A DNA stretch of 64,000 bases from Pseudomonas marvdashtae (GTDB lineage: Bacteria > Pseudomonadota > Gammaproteobacteria > Pseudomonadales > Pseudomonadaceae), in assembly GCF_014268655.2 (NCBI RefSeq), contig NZ_JABWQX020000001.1:1518001-1582000 (forward strand), written 5' to 3'. The translations under genes and the position numbers were made by a program. How positions within the stretch are numbered: the stretch's first letter is position 1; each line of letters opens with the position of its first letter. Shown here piece after piece: positions 54,995 through 63,866 of this stretch. Under the pieces are notes generated by a model. That model was given only the letters and a program-made list of their open reading frames with translations, was not told the origin of the DNA and did not search any database.

Positions 54995-55999
54995 ATGAAA
55001 CATCGTCGTGGGATCCGTTCCCTGTGTCGCGCCGCCCTGGCGGTTACCGCGTTCAGTCTCAGCAGCCACTTGCTGGCGGCCGATGCGGTAAAAATTGGTT
55101 TCCTGGTCAAGCAGGCCGAGGAACCGTGGTTCCAGACCGAGTGGGCATTCGCCGAGAAGGCGGCCAAGGACAAAGGCTTCCAGTTGATCAAGATCGCCGT
55201 GCCCGATGGCGAGAAAACCCTCTCGGCCATCGACAGCCTCGCGGCCAACGGCGCCAAGGGCTTCGTGATCTGCCCGCCAGACGTGTCCCTCGGCCCGGCC
55301 ATCATGGCCAAGGCCAAACTCAACGATCTAAAGGTGATTGCCGTCGATGACCGTTTCGTCGACGCCAACGGCAAATTCATGGAAGACGTGCCGTACCTGG
55401 GCATGGCCGCCTTCGAGGTGGGCCAGAAGCAGGGCGCCGCGATGGCTGCCGAAGCGAAAAAACGCAACTGGGATTGGAAAGACACCTACGCGGTGATCAA
55501 CACCTTCAACGAGCTGGACACCGGCAAGAAACGCACCGACGGTTCGGTTGATGCCCTGAAGAAAGCCGGGATGCCGGAAGACCATATCCTGTATTCGGCG
55601 CTGAAGACCCTCGACGTTCCCGGCAGCATGGACTCCACCAACTCGGCGCTGGTGAAGCTGCCAAGCGCCGCGAAGAACTTGATCATCGGCGGCATGAACG
55701 ACAACACCGTGCTGGGCGGCGTGCGCGCGACCGAAGCGGCCGGGTTCAAGGCAGCCAACGTGATCGGTATCGGCATCAACGGCACCGACGCCATCGGTGA
55801 GCTGAAGAAACCCAATAGTGGCTTCTTCGGTTCGATGCTGCCAAGCCCGCACATCGAAGGCTACAAGACTGCCGAGATGATGTACGAGTGGATCACCACC
55901 GGCAAGGAGCCGCCGAAGTACACCGCCATGGACGAGGTGACGCTGATCACCCGGGAGAACTTCAAGCAGGAGCTGGAAAAGATCGGCCTGTGGAACTGA
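54995..55999 (+). CDS. araF: periplasmic sugar-binding protein, AraF-like
   Basis: 334 residues with a signal peptide (basic MKHRRGIRSLCR, hydrophobic ALAVTAFSL, cleavage at LLAADA). The mature N-terminus KIGFLVKQAEEPWFQTEW, and IGGMNDNTVLGGVRATEAAGF further on, follow E. coli L-arabinose-binding protein closely. AraF binds L-arabinose and also D-galactose and D-fucose. AAGGAG precedes the ATG. First gene of the importer operon. Confidence 0.92.
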   Translation: MKHRRGIRSLCRAALAVTAFSLSSHLLAADAVKIGFLVKQAEEPWFQTEWAFAEKAAKDKGFQLIKIAVPDGEKTLSAIDSLAANGAKGFVICPPDVSLGPAIMAKAKLNDLKVIAVDDRFVDANGKFMEDVPYLGMAAFEVGQKQGAAMAAEAKKRNWDWKDTYAVINTFNELDTGKKRTDGSVDALKKAGMPEDHILYSALKTLDVPGSMDSTNSALVKLPSAAKNLIIGGMNDNTVLGGVRATEAAGFKAANVIGIGINGTDAIGELKKPNSGFFGSMLPSPHIEGYKTAEMMYEWITTGKEPPKYTAMDEVTLITRENFKQELEKIGLWN

Positions 56000-56074
56000 C
56001 GGTCGGTTGATTCAAAAGCGGCCCTGGTCACAGGCGTGACCGGGCTGCTTGATCTCTGTAAGTTCGAGGTGGTT

Positions 56075-57619
56075 ATGCAAGCGCAAACAGCGACACGGCA
56101 ACACAACATCGGCGGCAGCTTGCGATTCAACGGGATCGGCAAGTCCTTTCCCGGCGTGCAGGCGCTGGCCAATATCAGTTTCGTCGCCCATCCGGGGCAG
56201 GTTCATGCCTTGATGGGCGAAAATGGCGCGGGCAAATCCACGCTGCTTAAGATCCTCGGTGGCGCCTACATTCCGAGCAGCGGCGACTTGCAGATCGGCG
56301 AACAGACGATGGCCTTCAAAGGCACCGCCGACAGCATCGCCAGCGGTGTCGCGGTGATTCACCAGGAATTGCACCTGGTGCCGGAAATGACTGTCGCCGA
56401 AAACCTGTTCCTTGGTCACTTGCCGGCGCGTTTCGGCCTGGTCAATCGCGGTGTGCTGCGCCAGCAGGCGCTGACGTTGCTCAAGGGCCTGGCCAATGAA
56501 ATCGACCCCCAGGAAAAGGTCGGGCGCCTGTCTCTCGGCCAACGGCAGTTGGTGGAAATCGCCAAGGCCTTGTCCCGTGGCGCCCACGTCATTGCTTTCG
56601 ACGAACCGACCAGCAGCCTGTCGGCTCGGGAAATCGACCGTTTGATGGCGATCATCGCCCGCCTGCGGGACGAGGGCAAAGTGGTGCTGTACGTCAGCCA
56701 CCGCATGGAAGAAGTGTTCCGCATCTGCGATGCGGTGACGGTATTCAAGGACGGTCGTTATGTCCGGACCTTCGAGAACATGAGCGAGCTGACCCACGAT
56801 CAACTTGTCACGTGCATGGTCGGTCGCGATATCCAGGACATCTATGACTACCGTCCTCGGGAGCGCGGCGATGTCGCGCTGCAAGTGAAAGGCCTGTTGG
56901 GGCCGGGCTTGCGCGAACCGGTGAGTTTCGAGGTGCACAAGGGTGAAATCCTCGGCTTGTTCGGGCTGGTCGGCGCCGGTCGTACCGAGCTGTTTCGCTT
57001 GCTCAGTGGCCTGGAGCGCCAGAGCGAGGGAAGTCTCGTGCTGCACGGCAAGGAACTGAAGCTGCGTTCGCCACGGGATGCCATCGCCGCTGGCGTACTG
57101 CTCTGTCCGGAGGACCGCAAGAAGGAAGGCATCATTCCGTTGGGCAGTGTCGGCGAAAACATCAACATCAGCGCGCGCCCGTCCCACTCAACGCTCGGTT
57201 GCCTGTTGCGTGGCGATTGGGAGCGGGGCAACGCCGACAAGCAGATCAAGGCGCTGAAGGTGAAGACACCGTCGGCGGGCCAGAAAATCATGTACTTGTC
57301 CGGCGGCAATCAGCAGAAGGCGATCCTCGGACGCTGGCTGTCGATGCCGATGAAAGTCTTGCTGCTGGACGAGCCGACACGCGGCATCGACATCGGCGCC
57401 AAGGCTGAGATCTACCAGATCATCCACAACCTGGCGGCCGATGGCATCGCCGTGATTGTGGTGTCCAGCGACCTGATGGAAGTGATGGGCATTTCCGACC
57501 GGATCCTGGTGCTGTGCGAAGGGGCCATGCGCGGCGAGTTGCCACGTGACCAGGCCAACGAATCCAACCTGCTGCAACTGGCGCTGCCGCGCCAACGCGT
57601 TGCCGACGCGGCGAACTGA
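56075..57619 (+). CDS. araG: sugar ABC importer ATPase, AraG-like (double ATPase)
   Basis: 514 residues with two ATPase domains, as in all CUT2 importers. First domain: Walker A GENGAGKST, signature LSLGQRQLVEIAKAL, Walker B IAFDEPTSSL. Second domain: degenerate Walker A GLVGAGRTEL, signature LSGGNQQKAILGRWL, Walker B LLLDEPTRGID. ATG 56075 was chosen over a GTG 13 codons upstream because GAGG lies just before it. Confidence 0.93.
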   Translation: MQAQTATRQHNIGGSLRFNGIGKSFPGVQALANISFVAHPGQVHALMGENGAGKSTLLKILGGAYIPSSGDLQIGEQTMAFKGTADSIASGVAVIHQELHLVPEMTVAENLFLGHLPARFGLVNRGVLRQQALTLLKGLANEIDPQEKVGRLSLGQRQLVEIAKALSRGAHVIAFDEPTSSLSAREIDRLMAIIARLRDEGKVVLYVSHRMEEVFRICDAVTVFKDGRYVRTFENMSELTHDQLVTCMVGRDIQDIYDYRPRERGDVALQVKGLLGPGLREPVSFEVHKGEILGLFGLVGAGRTELFRLLSGLERQSEGSLVLHGKELKLRSPRDAIAAGVLLCPEDRKKEGIIPLGSVGENINISARPSHSTLGCLLRGDWERGNADKQIKALKVKTPSAGQKIMYLSGGNQQKAILGRWLSMPMKVLLLDEPTRGIDIGAKAEIYQIIHNLAADGIAVIVVSSDLMEVMGISDRILVLCEGAMRGELPRDQANESNLLQLALPRQRVADAAN

Positions 57620-57628
57620 GAGGTAATC

Positions 57629-58597
57629 ATGACCATTCAAAACAATGCACTGCCAACGGCACGCAAACCCCTGGACCTGCGCCGCTTCCTCGACGACTGG
57701 GTCATGCTGTTGGCGGCCATCGGCATCTTCGTGCTCTGCACCCTGATGATCGACAACTTCCTGTCACCGCTGAACATGCGTGGCCTGGGCCTGGCGATTT
57801 CCACCACCGGCATCGCCGCGTGCACCATGCTTTATTGCCTGGCCTCCGGGCACTTCGACTTATCGGTCGGTTCGGTGATTGCCTGTGCCGGGGTGGTCGC
57901 GGCGGTGGTGATGCGCGACACCAACAGTGTGTTCCTGGGCGTGAGCGCGGCGCTGGCGATGGGGCTGATCGTCGGCCTGATCAACGGCATCGTGATTGCC
58001 AAGCTGCGGGTCAATGCCTTGATCACGACGCTGGCGACCATGCAGATCGTTCGCGGCCTGGCCTACATCTTCGCCAACGGCAAAGCGGTGGGCGTGTCCC
58101 AGGAATCGTTCTTCGTCTTCGGCAACGGCCAGTTGTTCGGCGTGCCGGTGCCGATCCTGATCACCATCGTCTGCTTCCTGTTTTTCGGCTGGCTGCTGAA
58201 CTACACCACCTACGGGCGCAACACCATGGCCATCGGTGGCAACCAGGAAGCGGCGTTGTTGGCGGGGGTGAACGTTGACCGCACCAAGATCATCATCTTC
58301 GCCGTGCATGGCTTGATCGGCGCTCTGGCCGGGGTAATCCTGGCGTCGCGCATGACCTCGGGCCAACCGATGATCGGCCAGGGCTTCGAACTGACGGTGA
58401 TCTCGGCTTGCGTGCTGGGTGGGGTTTCATTGAGTGGTGGCATCGGCATGATTCGCCACGTCATCGCGGGTGTGCTGATCCTGGCGATCATCGAAAACGC
58501 GATGAACCTGAAGAACATCGATACCTTCTACCAATACGTCATCCGCGGCTCGATCTTGCTGCTGGCGGTGGTGATCGACCGGTTGAAGCAACGCTGA
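57629..58597 (+). CDS. araH: sugar ABC importer permease, AraH-like
   Basis: 322 residues with about ten membrane helices. CUT2 motif LASGHFDLSVGSVIACAG (about 71-88) and AVGGNQEAA-like AIGGNQEAALLAGV (about 205) are seen. It forms the channel with AraG. Nine bases after araG, with AGAGGTAATC before its ATG. Confidence 0.93.
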   Translation: MTIQNNALPTARKPLDLRRFLDDWVMLLAAIGIFVLCTLMIDNFLSPLNMRGLGLAISTTGIAACTMLYCLASGHFDLSVGSVIACAGVVAAVVMRDTNSVFLGVSAALAMGLIVGLINGIVIAKLRVNALITTLATMQIVRGLAYIFANGKAVGVSQESFFVFGNGQLFGVPVPILITIVCFLFFGWLLNYTTYGRNTMAIGGNQEAALLAGVNVDRTKIIIFAVHGLIGALAGVILASRMTSGQPMIGQGFELTVISACVLGGVSLSGGIGMIRHVIAGVLILAIIENAMNLKNIDTFYQYVIRGSILLLAVVIDRLKQR

Positions 58598-58620
58598 GAA
58601 CCCTGCGCGACAGGCCTGCT

Positions 58621-58646
58621 CGATGGCGTCGTCCTTGACGCCATCG
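58621..58646. terminator. perfect hairpin between araH and the convergent gene
   Basis: Arms CGATGGCGTC and GACGCCATCG pair over 10 bp with a six-base loop. No T run follows on the plus strand, so it may be a 3' stabiliser or Rho-assisted stop rather than a classic intrinsic terminator. Confidence 0.6.
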
Positions 58647-58647
58647 T

Positions 58648-59028
58648 TCATCCCGCCTTGCGCAACGCTTCGACCAACTCTTGCTTGCGCATCTTCGAAC
58701 GCCCGGGAATGTTTTTTGCCCGGGCTTCTTTCATCAGGTTATCCACGGTCTGGGCCTCATAGGAGGCTTTGCTGGTACGCGGATGTCCCTCGCGGGTCTT
58801 GGCGGCACGCCGGGCCGACTCCTTGCGGTCGGATTGCTTCTCTTCGGTGGGCTTTTTCTTTGCGCTTCCACCGGAGCGCTCGCCACCGCCCGATTGTTTG
58901 TTGACCGTGGCCCAAGCCCGAGCCTCGGCCTCATTCTCAGACACACCTTTTTGCTCGTAGCTTTTTTCGATGTGCTCGGCCTTGCGCTTTTGCTCGTCGG
59001 TGTACTTCTCTTTGCTTCCACGAGGCAT
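58648..59028 (-). CDS. small basic protein with Rho_N/SAP-like C-terminus
   Basis: 126 residues, very rich in Lys, Arg, Glu and Ser. It begins MPRGSKEKYTDEQKRKAEHI, then EKGVSENEAEARAWATVNK, a low-complexity Lys/Ser middle, and a C-terminal helix-hairpin TVDNLMKEARAKNIPGRSKM...ELVEALRKAG, the Rho_N/SAP type. Similar proteins are often labelled plasmid stabilisation proteins. It probably binds nucleic acid (inference). GGAGGAAC precedes the ATG. Confidence 0.8.
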   Translation of the reverse strand: MPRGSKEKYTDEQKRKAEHIEKSYEQKGVSENEAEARAWATVNKQSGGGERSGGSAKKKPTEEKQSDRKESARRAAKTREGHPRTSKASYEAQTVDNLMKEARAKNIPGRSKMRKQELVEALRKAG

Positions 59029-59070
59029 GAAATGTTCCTCCTCAATGTGTGAGCAGAGCGGCGGGCCGTA

Positions 59071-59409
59071 CTACTGGCTCGCGCCACCTTCCGAGCCGGA
59101 TCCGCCGGTGGTGGTTTTCGAACCCACGCCGGTATCGGCATTGTCAGGGGCGGTGGAGTCCGGGGTGTTCATGCCGCCCTGGCGACCGGTGTCGTTCCCT
59201 TGGACCCGTGGGTCCGTTCCAGTGGCGGGCGGCTGGCCGTTGTTCAAGCCACCGGTACCGTCGGTGTTCAGCTTGGGCAAGCCTTGCGTCGCGGGCGAGT
59301 TCGGAGCTTGCACCGGGTCGGTCGGCCCGGTGCCAGAGGTCGATGCCGCCAAAGCCGCCGAAGACAGCAGTGCAGCGAATGTGAACGCAGTCAGCCTTGA
59401 ATAAATCAT
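59071..59409 (-). CDS. secreted Gly/Thr/Pro-rich hypothetical protein
   Basis: 112 residues from the ATG at 59409, with ATGGAGGCGAC before it. Signal peptide MIYSRLTAFTFAALLSSAALAAS; the mature part is disordered, rich in Gly, Thr, Pro, Asn and Asp, with no Cys and no known domain. It is 42 bases downstream of and co-oriented toward the Rho_N-like gene, perhaps co-transcribed. Not recognised; could be a stress-induced periplasmic protein (guess only from company). Confidence 0.7.
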   Translation of the reverse strand: MIYSRLTAFTFAALLSSAALAASTSGTGPTDPVQAPNSPATQGLPKLNTDGTGGLNNGQPPATGTDPRVQGNDTGRQGGMNTPDSTAPDNADTGVGSKTTTGGSGSEGGASQ

Positions 59410-59575
59410 GGTGTCGCCTCCATTTTTGGAATGCTTGCCTGATTTTGGGCCGCGCTGGAGCGAGGTTGGTGCCTCGGCGGCGACGAATGGCATACCGAAA
59501 GCCCCGTCCAGAAGATGTGACGAGCGCTGCGTAGCGGCTTAGTATGGTGCTTTCAATTGGCTACAAGGCCCGTTC

Positions 59576-60058
59576 ATGTCGATCGAGATCCGTCCCGCGC
59601 AACCTAGCGATGCGCCTCAAATCCTTGCCTTCATCACTGAGCTCGCCGATTACGAGAAAGCCCGCCACGAAGTCATCGCCAGTGTGGCCGATATCGAGCG
59701 CAGCCTGTTTAGCGAAGGCGCAACCGCCCACGGCTTGATCTGCCTGCGTGATGGCGTGCCCATCGGTTTTGCAGTGTTCTTCTTTAGTTATTCGACGTGG
59801 CTGGGCAGCAACTGCCTGTACCTCGAAGACCTGTACATCACTCCCGAACAGCGCGGTGGCGGGGCGGGCAAGACGTTGCTGCGGCACTTGGCGAAGATCG
59901 CCTGTGACAATGATTGCGGTCGCTTCGAATGGAGCGTGCTGGACTGGAACACGCCGGCCATCGAGTTCTACAAGTCCCTCGGCGCGCAACCGCAGGAGGA
60001 GTGGGTGCGCTATCGAATGGACGGTAAAGTGCTCCGGGATTTTGCCAACGGCAACTGA
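59576..60058 (+). CDS. GNAT family N-acetyltransferase
   Basis: 160 residues. Acetyl-CoA site YLEDLYITPEQRGGGAGKTLL (82-102, here split by description), followed by RFEWSVLDWNTPAIEFYKSLGA, typical of the diamine/spermidine N-acetyltransferase-like group. Likely acetylates a small amine; substrate unproven. Convergent with the GST gene, one base between stops. Confidence 0.88.
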   Translation: MSIEIRPAQPSDAPQILAFITELADYEKARHEVIASVADIERSLFSEGATAHGLICLRDGVPIGFAVFFFSYSTWLGSNCLYLEDLYITPEQRGGGAGKTLLRHLAKIACDNDCGRFEWSVLDWNTPAIEFYKSLGAQPQEEWVRYRMDGKVLRDFANGN

Positions 60059-60059
60059 T

Positions 60060-60692
60060 TTACGCGTATGCGCTGGAGGCGTACTCGGCAAATCCGTGGC
60101 GTTGCTCGAGCCGCTTGCAGTAGGCGGTCACCGCCGGATAGTCCGGACGCTCCATGGGCGTCTGGCGCCAGCGATGCGCGGACAGGCCGATAAGCACGTC
60201 GGCGAGGGAGAAGTCCGCACCGGCCACGTAGGCGCCGGTGCGACTCAGCTGACCCTCCAGCAAGCCCATCGTCTTGTTCCAGCGTTTAACCCCAGCGGCG
60301 ATGAGCTGTGGATCCTGGAAGTCCGGGTGTTTGCGCACCAGTCCGTAAAACGCATCACCCCATGACGGGTTGAGCTCCGTGGCTTGCCAGTCCATCCACT
60401 GTTCTACACGCGCCCGTGCGGCAGGCTCGATGGGAAGCAGATCGCTGCGCCCATGTTTGCCGACCAGGTAGCGGCAAATGGTATTCGACTCCCAGAGCAC
60501 GCCGTTCTCGTCAATGATCACCGGCACCTGGGCGTTGGGGTTGAGCGCCAGGAAGGCCGGGTCATGGGTCGAGGCAAAGCCGATGCCCCAATCTTCGCGT
60601 TCGTAGGAAAGGTCCAGTTCCTGACAGGTCCACAGTACTTTTCTGACGTTGATCGAGGAGGTGCGGCCGAGGATCTTCAGTCGATGTTCCAT
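60060..60692 (-). CDS. glutathione S-transferase family protein
   Basis: 210 residues. N-terminal thioredoxin-fold domain [16 protein letters not shown] and [18 protein letters not shown] (about 55-72); helical C-terminal domain with [15 protein letters not shown]. Close in type to the GST at 16455 (both have RKxLW, and W-E-S-N-T-I). Substrate unknown. It diverges from the dgoK promoter module. Confidence 0.9.
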   Translation of the reverse strand: MEHRLKILGRTSSINVRKVLWTCQELDLSYEREDWGIGFASTHDPAFLALNPNAQVPVIIDENGVLWESNTICRYLVGKHGRSDLLPIEPAARARVEQWMDWQATELNPSWGDAFYGLVRKHPDFQDPQLIAAGVKRWNKTMGLLEGQLSRTGAYVAGADFSLADVLIGLSAHRWRQTPMERPDYPAVTAYCKRLEQRHGFAEYASSAYA

Positions 60693-60766
60693 GTTCTTTC
60701 CTGAGTTTTTGGCGTCCGATCAAAAACGTAGCAGGGTCTGGGACGGATGGCGACTATCAATGTTAT

Positions 60767-60826
60767 ATCCCAATATATGGGAGCGATATTTATATATTGA
60801 GATTTGTCCGTGCCCGGGTTTATAGT
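60767..60826 (+). promoter_or_regulatory. promoter module 2: inverted repeat plus sigma70 promoter of dgoKAD
   Basis: TCCCA-ATATA-TGGGA (60768-60782), A/T-rich spacer, TTGAGA (60797-60802), 18-bp spacer, TATAGT (60821-60826), then a leader ending AACAGGTGAAG before the ATG. It is a close copy of module 1 at 53765, including the 22-base distance from repeat centre to -35. Confidence 0.78.
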
Positions 60827-60867
60827 CCGTCTCACTCACTGCCAAATAAACAGAACAGGTGAAGCGG

Positions 60868-61851
60868 ATGCAGGCGCAATTGATCGCGCTCGATTGGGGA
60901 ACTACCTCATTACGGGCTTACAAACTCGCCGCTGGAGGCGAGGTGCTCGAGCAGCGTTCGCTGTCATCGGGGATCATGCAGTTGCCCTCCGGGCCACGAA
61001 CCGTGGCCGGCCGGGTGTGCATCGATGGGTTTGAACTGGCCTTCGACGAGGCCTGCGGCGACTGGCTCGACGTACAGCCGAGCCTGCCCGTCATTGCTTG
61101 CGGCATGGTCGGCAGCGCCCAAGGCTGGCGCGAAGCGCCTTACTGCGACACGCCTGCAAACGTCGCCAACCTCGGACATTCCCTACAAACCGTTCGCAGC
61201 CTTCGCGGTGTCGATGTGTACATCGTGCCCGGCGTGATCCAGCGTTCACGCTTGCCCAATGTCATGCGTGGCGAAGAAACCCAAGTGCTTGGCGCCTTGC
61301 ACAGCCTGCCGAACGAAGCGGTGCTGATCGGCCTGCCGGGCAGCCACTCGAAGTGGGTGGAAGTCACCGATGGCTGCATTGTGCATTTCGACACGTTCAT
61401 GACCGGTGAAATCTTTGCCGTGCTCAGCGACCACAGCATCCTCGGCCGTACCCAGCAGCGCGGCGCGGCGTTCGATGGCCTGGCCTTCGATCGCGGCGTG
61501 CAGGTGGCGCTGTCGGCGGAGGGGCAGATTGGCCCGTTGTCCACCGTATTCAGCGCCCGCAGCCTGGGGCTGACCGGCGAACTCGGCGCCAGTGCACAAG
61601 CCGATTATCTCTCCGGCCTGTTGATCGGCCATGAGCTGACGGCCCTGGCCGCGGCGCAACGCCAACGACGCAACAGCGTGCATCTGCCGACGGTGGTGTT
61701 GATCGGCAACTCTCAACTCTGTGCCCGTTATCAACGGGCCCTCGACGCCTGCGGTTTCGCCCGGGTGACCTTGGCCGAACAGGCCACCGAGCGTGGCTTG
61801 TGGCAGTTGGCTGTAGCGGCCGGGCTGCTCGACGCCACCCCATCGCGTTAA
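60868..61851 (+). CDS. dgoK: 2-dehydro-3-deoxygalactonokinase
   Basis: 327 residues. N-terminal LIALDWGTTSLRAYKL is the DgoK phosphate-binding loop; HSLPNEAVLIGLPGSHSKWVEV and DTFMTGEIFAVLSDHSIL follow. It phosphorylates 2-keto-3-deoxy-galactonate at C6 with ATP. E. coli DgoK is about 292 residues, so this version is somewhat longer. ATG 60868 has AGGTGAAG upstream; 19 bases before dgoA. Confidence 0.94.
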   Translation: MQAQLIALDWGTTSLRAYKLAAGGEVLEQRSLSSGIMQLPSGPRTVAGRVCIDGFELAFDEACGDWLDVQPSLPVIACGMVGSAQGWREAPYCDTPANVANLGHSLQTVRSLRGVDVYIVPGVIQRSRLPNVMRGEETQVLGALHSLPNEAVLIGLPGSHSKWVEVTDGCIVHFDTFMTGEIFAVLSDHSILGRTQQRGAAFDGLAFDRGVQVALSAEGQIGPLSTVFSARSLGLTGELGASAQADYLSGLLIGHELTALAAAQRQRRNSVHLPTVVLIGNSQLCARYQRALDACGFARVTLAEQATERGLWQLAVAAGLLDATPSR

Positions 61852-61870
61852 ACCTGACTGGAGGTCTGAC

Positions 61871-62491
61871 ATGCTCACACAAGCACTGGCGCACAACGGG
61901 CTGATCGCGATTCTGCGCGGCCTGCGTCCCGAGGAGGCCGCCGCTATCGGCGAAGTCCTTTATAGCGCCGGATTTCGCGTCATCGAAGTACCGCTCAATT
62001 CCCCTGAGCCGTACGAAAGTATCCGCATCCTGCGCAGTACCCTGCCGGCCGATTGCCTGATCGGTGCAGGGACCGTGCTCACAGCGGAACAGGTCGAGCA
62101 GGTTAAAGCTGCTGGCGGCCAAGTCATCGTCATGCCCCACAGCGATCCGAAGGTGCTGCGAGCGGCGAAAGCGGCGGGGCTGTACCTGTCGCCCGGCGTC
62201 GCCACGCCCACCGAAGCCTTCGCCGCGCTGGCCGAAGGCGCTCACGTGCTGAAGATGTTCCCGGCCGAGCAAATGGGCCCGGCGGTGGTCAAGGCCTGGC
62301 TCGCGGTGTTGCCGGCCGGGACGGTGCTGGTGCCGGTGGGCGGGATCACGCCGGACAACATGGCGGTGTTCGTCGAAGCCGGCGTCAAGGGTTTCGGCCT
62401 CGGTTCCGGGCTGTTCAAGCCGGGCCTGACAGCGGATGAAGTGGCGGTACGCGCCAAGGCCTATGTGGCCGCATGGAATGCCTTGAACTGA
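61871..62491 (+). CDS. dgoA: 2-dehydro-3-deoxy-6-phosphogalactonate aldolase
   Basis: 206 residues, the same length as E. coli DgoA. KDPG/KDPGal aldolase TIM barrel: [13 protein letters not shown] with the catalytic Glu, LIGAGTVLT, and the Schiff-base lysine in [12 protein letters not shown]. It splits KDPGal to pyruvate and glyceraldehyde 3-phosphate. Second gene of the dgoKAD operon. Confidence 0.94.
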   Translation: MLTQALAHNGLIAILRGLRPEEAAAIGEVLYSAGFRVIEVPLNSPEPYESIRILRSTLPADCLIGAGTVLTAEQVEQVKAAGGQVIVMPHSDPKVLRAAKAAGLYLSPGVATPTEAFAALAEGAHVLKMFPAEQMGPAVVKAWLAVLPAGTVLVPVGGITPDNMAVFVEAGVKGFGLGSGLFKPGLTADEVAVRAKAYVAAWNALN

Positions 62492-62540
62492 AGACCTTTC
62501 CAGCGCCCCGCGCGCTGCATCTGATAAGAGAGACAACAAG

Positions 62541-63689
62541 ATGAAAATCACCAAGCTGACCACGTTTATCGTTCCGCCGCGCTGGTGCTTCCTCAAGGTC
62601 GAGACCGACGAGGGCGTGACCGGTTGGGGCGAGCCCGTGGTCGAAGGCCGTGCCCACACGGTGGCGGCGGCCGTCGAGGAATTGTCCGACTACCTGATCG
62701 GCAAGGACCCACGCAACATCGAAGACATCTGGACCGTGCTCTATCGCGGCGGCTTCTACCGCGGCGGCGCCATCCATATGAGCGCCCTGGCCGGTATCGA
62801 CCAGGCGTTGTGGGACATCAAGGGCAAGGCCCTGGGCGTGTCGGTCAGCGATCTGCTGGGCGGCCAAGTGCGCGACAAGATCCGCGTGTATTCGTGGATT
62901 GGCGGCGATCGCCCGGCGGACACTGCGCGAGCGGCGAAAGAAGCGGTGGCGCGGGGCTTCACGGCGGTGAAGATGAACGGCACCGAAGAGCTGCAGTTCC
63001 TCGACACCTTCGAAAAGGTCGACCTGGCCCTGGCCAACGTGGCGGCGGTGCGCGACGCGGTGGGGCCGAACGTCGGCATCGGCGTGGACTTCCACGGTCG
63101 TGTGCACAAGCCGATGGCCAAGGTGCTGATGAAGGAACTCGACCCCTACAAGTTGATGTTCATCGAGGAACCGGTGCTCAGCGAAAACTACGAAGCGCTC
63201 AAGGAACTGGCGCCGCTGACCAGCACACCGATCGCCCTGGGCGAGCGGCTGTTCTCGCGTTGGGATTTCAAGCGTGTACTCAGCGAAGGCTACGTGGACA
63301 TCATCCAGCCGGATGCCTCCCACGCCGGCGGCATCACCGAAACCCGCAAGATCGCCAACATGGCCGAGGCCTACGACGTGGCGCTGGCGCTGCATTGCCC
63401 GTTGGGGCCAATCGCCCTGGCGGCATGCCTGCAACTGGACGCGGTTTGCTACAACGCGTTCATTCAGGAGCAGAGCCTGGGCATTCACTACAACGAAAGC
63501 AACGACCTGCTGGATTACATCAAGGATCCGCAGGTGTTCGACTACGACAAAGGCTTCGTGAAAATCCCCAACGGTCCGGGCCTGGGCATCGAGATCAACG
63601 AGGAATATGTGATTGAACGCGCGGCCATCGGCCACCGCTGGCGCAACCCGATCTGGCGCCATGCCGACGGCAGTTTTGCCGAGTGGTGA
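62541..63689 (+). CDS. dgoD: D-galactonate dehydratase
   Basis: 382 residues, identical in length to E. coli DgoD and very similar along its length: [14 protein letters not shown] at the start, [50 protein letters not shown] (metal Asp), [12 protein letters not shown] and [13 protein letters not shown] (metal Glu residues), [13 protein letters not shown] (His base). Enolase superfamily, Mg-dependent. It dehydrates galactonate to 2-keto-3-deoxy-galactonate. Confidence 0.96.
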   Translation: MKITKLTTFIVPPRWCFLKVETDEGVTGWGEPVVEGRAHTVAAAVEELSDYLIGKDPRNIEDIWTVLYRGGFYRGGAIHMSALAGIDQALWDIKGKALGVSVSDLLGGQVRDKIRVYSWIGGDRPADTARAAKEAVARGFTAVKMNGTEELQFLDTFEKVDLALANVAAVRDAVGPNVGIGVDFHGRVHKPMAKVLMKELDPYKLMFIEEPVLSENYEALKELAPLTSTPIALGERLFSRWDFKRVLSEGYVDIIQPDASHAGGITETRKIANMAEAYDVALALHCPLGPIALAACLQLDAVCYNAFIQEQSLGIHYNESNDLLDYIKDPQVFDYDKGFVKIPNGPGLGIEINEEYVIERAAIGHRWRNPIWRHADGSFAEW

Positions 63690-63712
63690 GTGAGTCCTGA
63701 CTCTCTCAGTTT

Positions 63713-63822
63713 GATCGTTCCCACGTTCTGCGTGGGAATGCAGCCCGGGGCGCTCCGCGTCCCTCAAGAGCCGAACGCAGAGCGTCCGTAGAGGCGTTTC
63801 CACGCAGAGCGTGGGAACGATC
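63713..63822. repeat. 110-bp palindromic repeat between dgoD and the transporter gene
   Basis: Ends GATCGTTCCCACG and CGTGGGAACGATC are exact inverted copies; over the outer 23 bases only one position fails to pair. Inside is a second pair, CTCCGCGT and ACGCAGAG-like. I recall this TTCCCACG...CGTGGGAA element as common between genes in fluorescent pseudomonads (REP-pair/REPIN-like, non-autonomous). Confidence 0.8.
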
Positions 63823-63866
63823 GGTCGTGCTCGACTCCTCAATAAACACAAAAAGAGGCACCTCAC

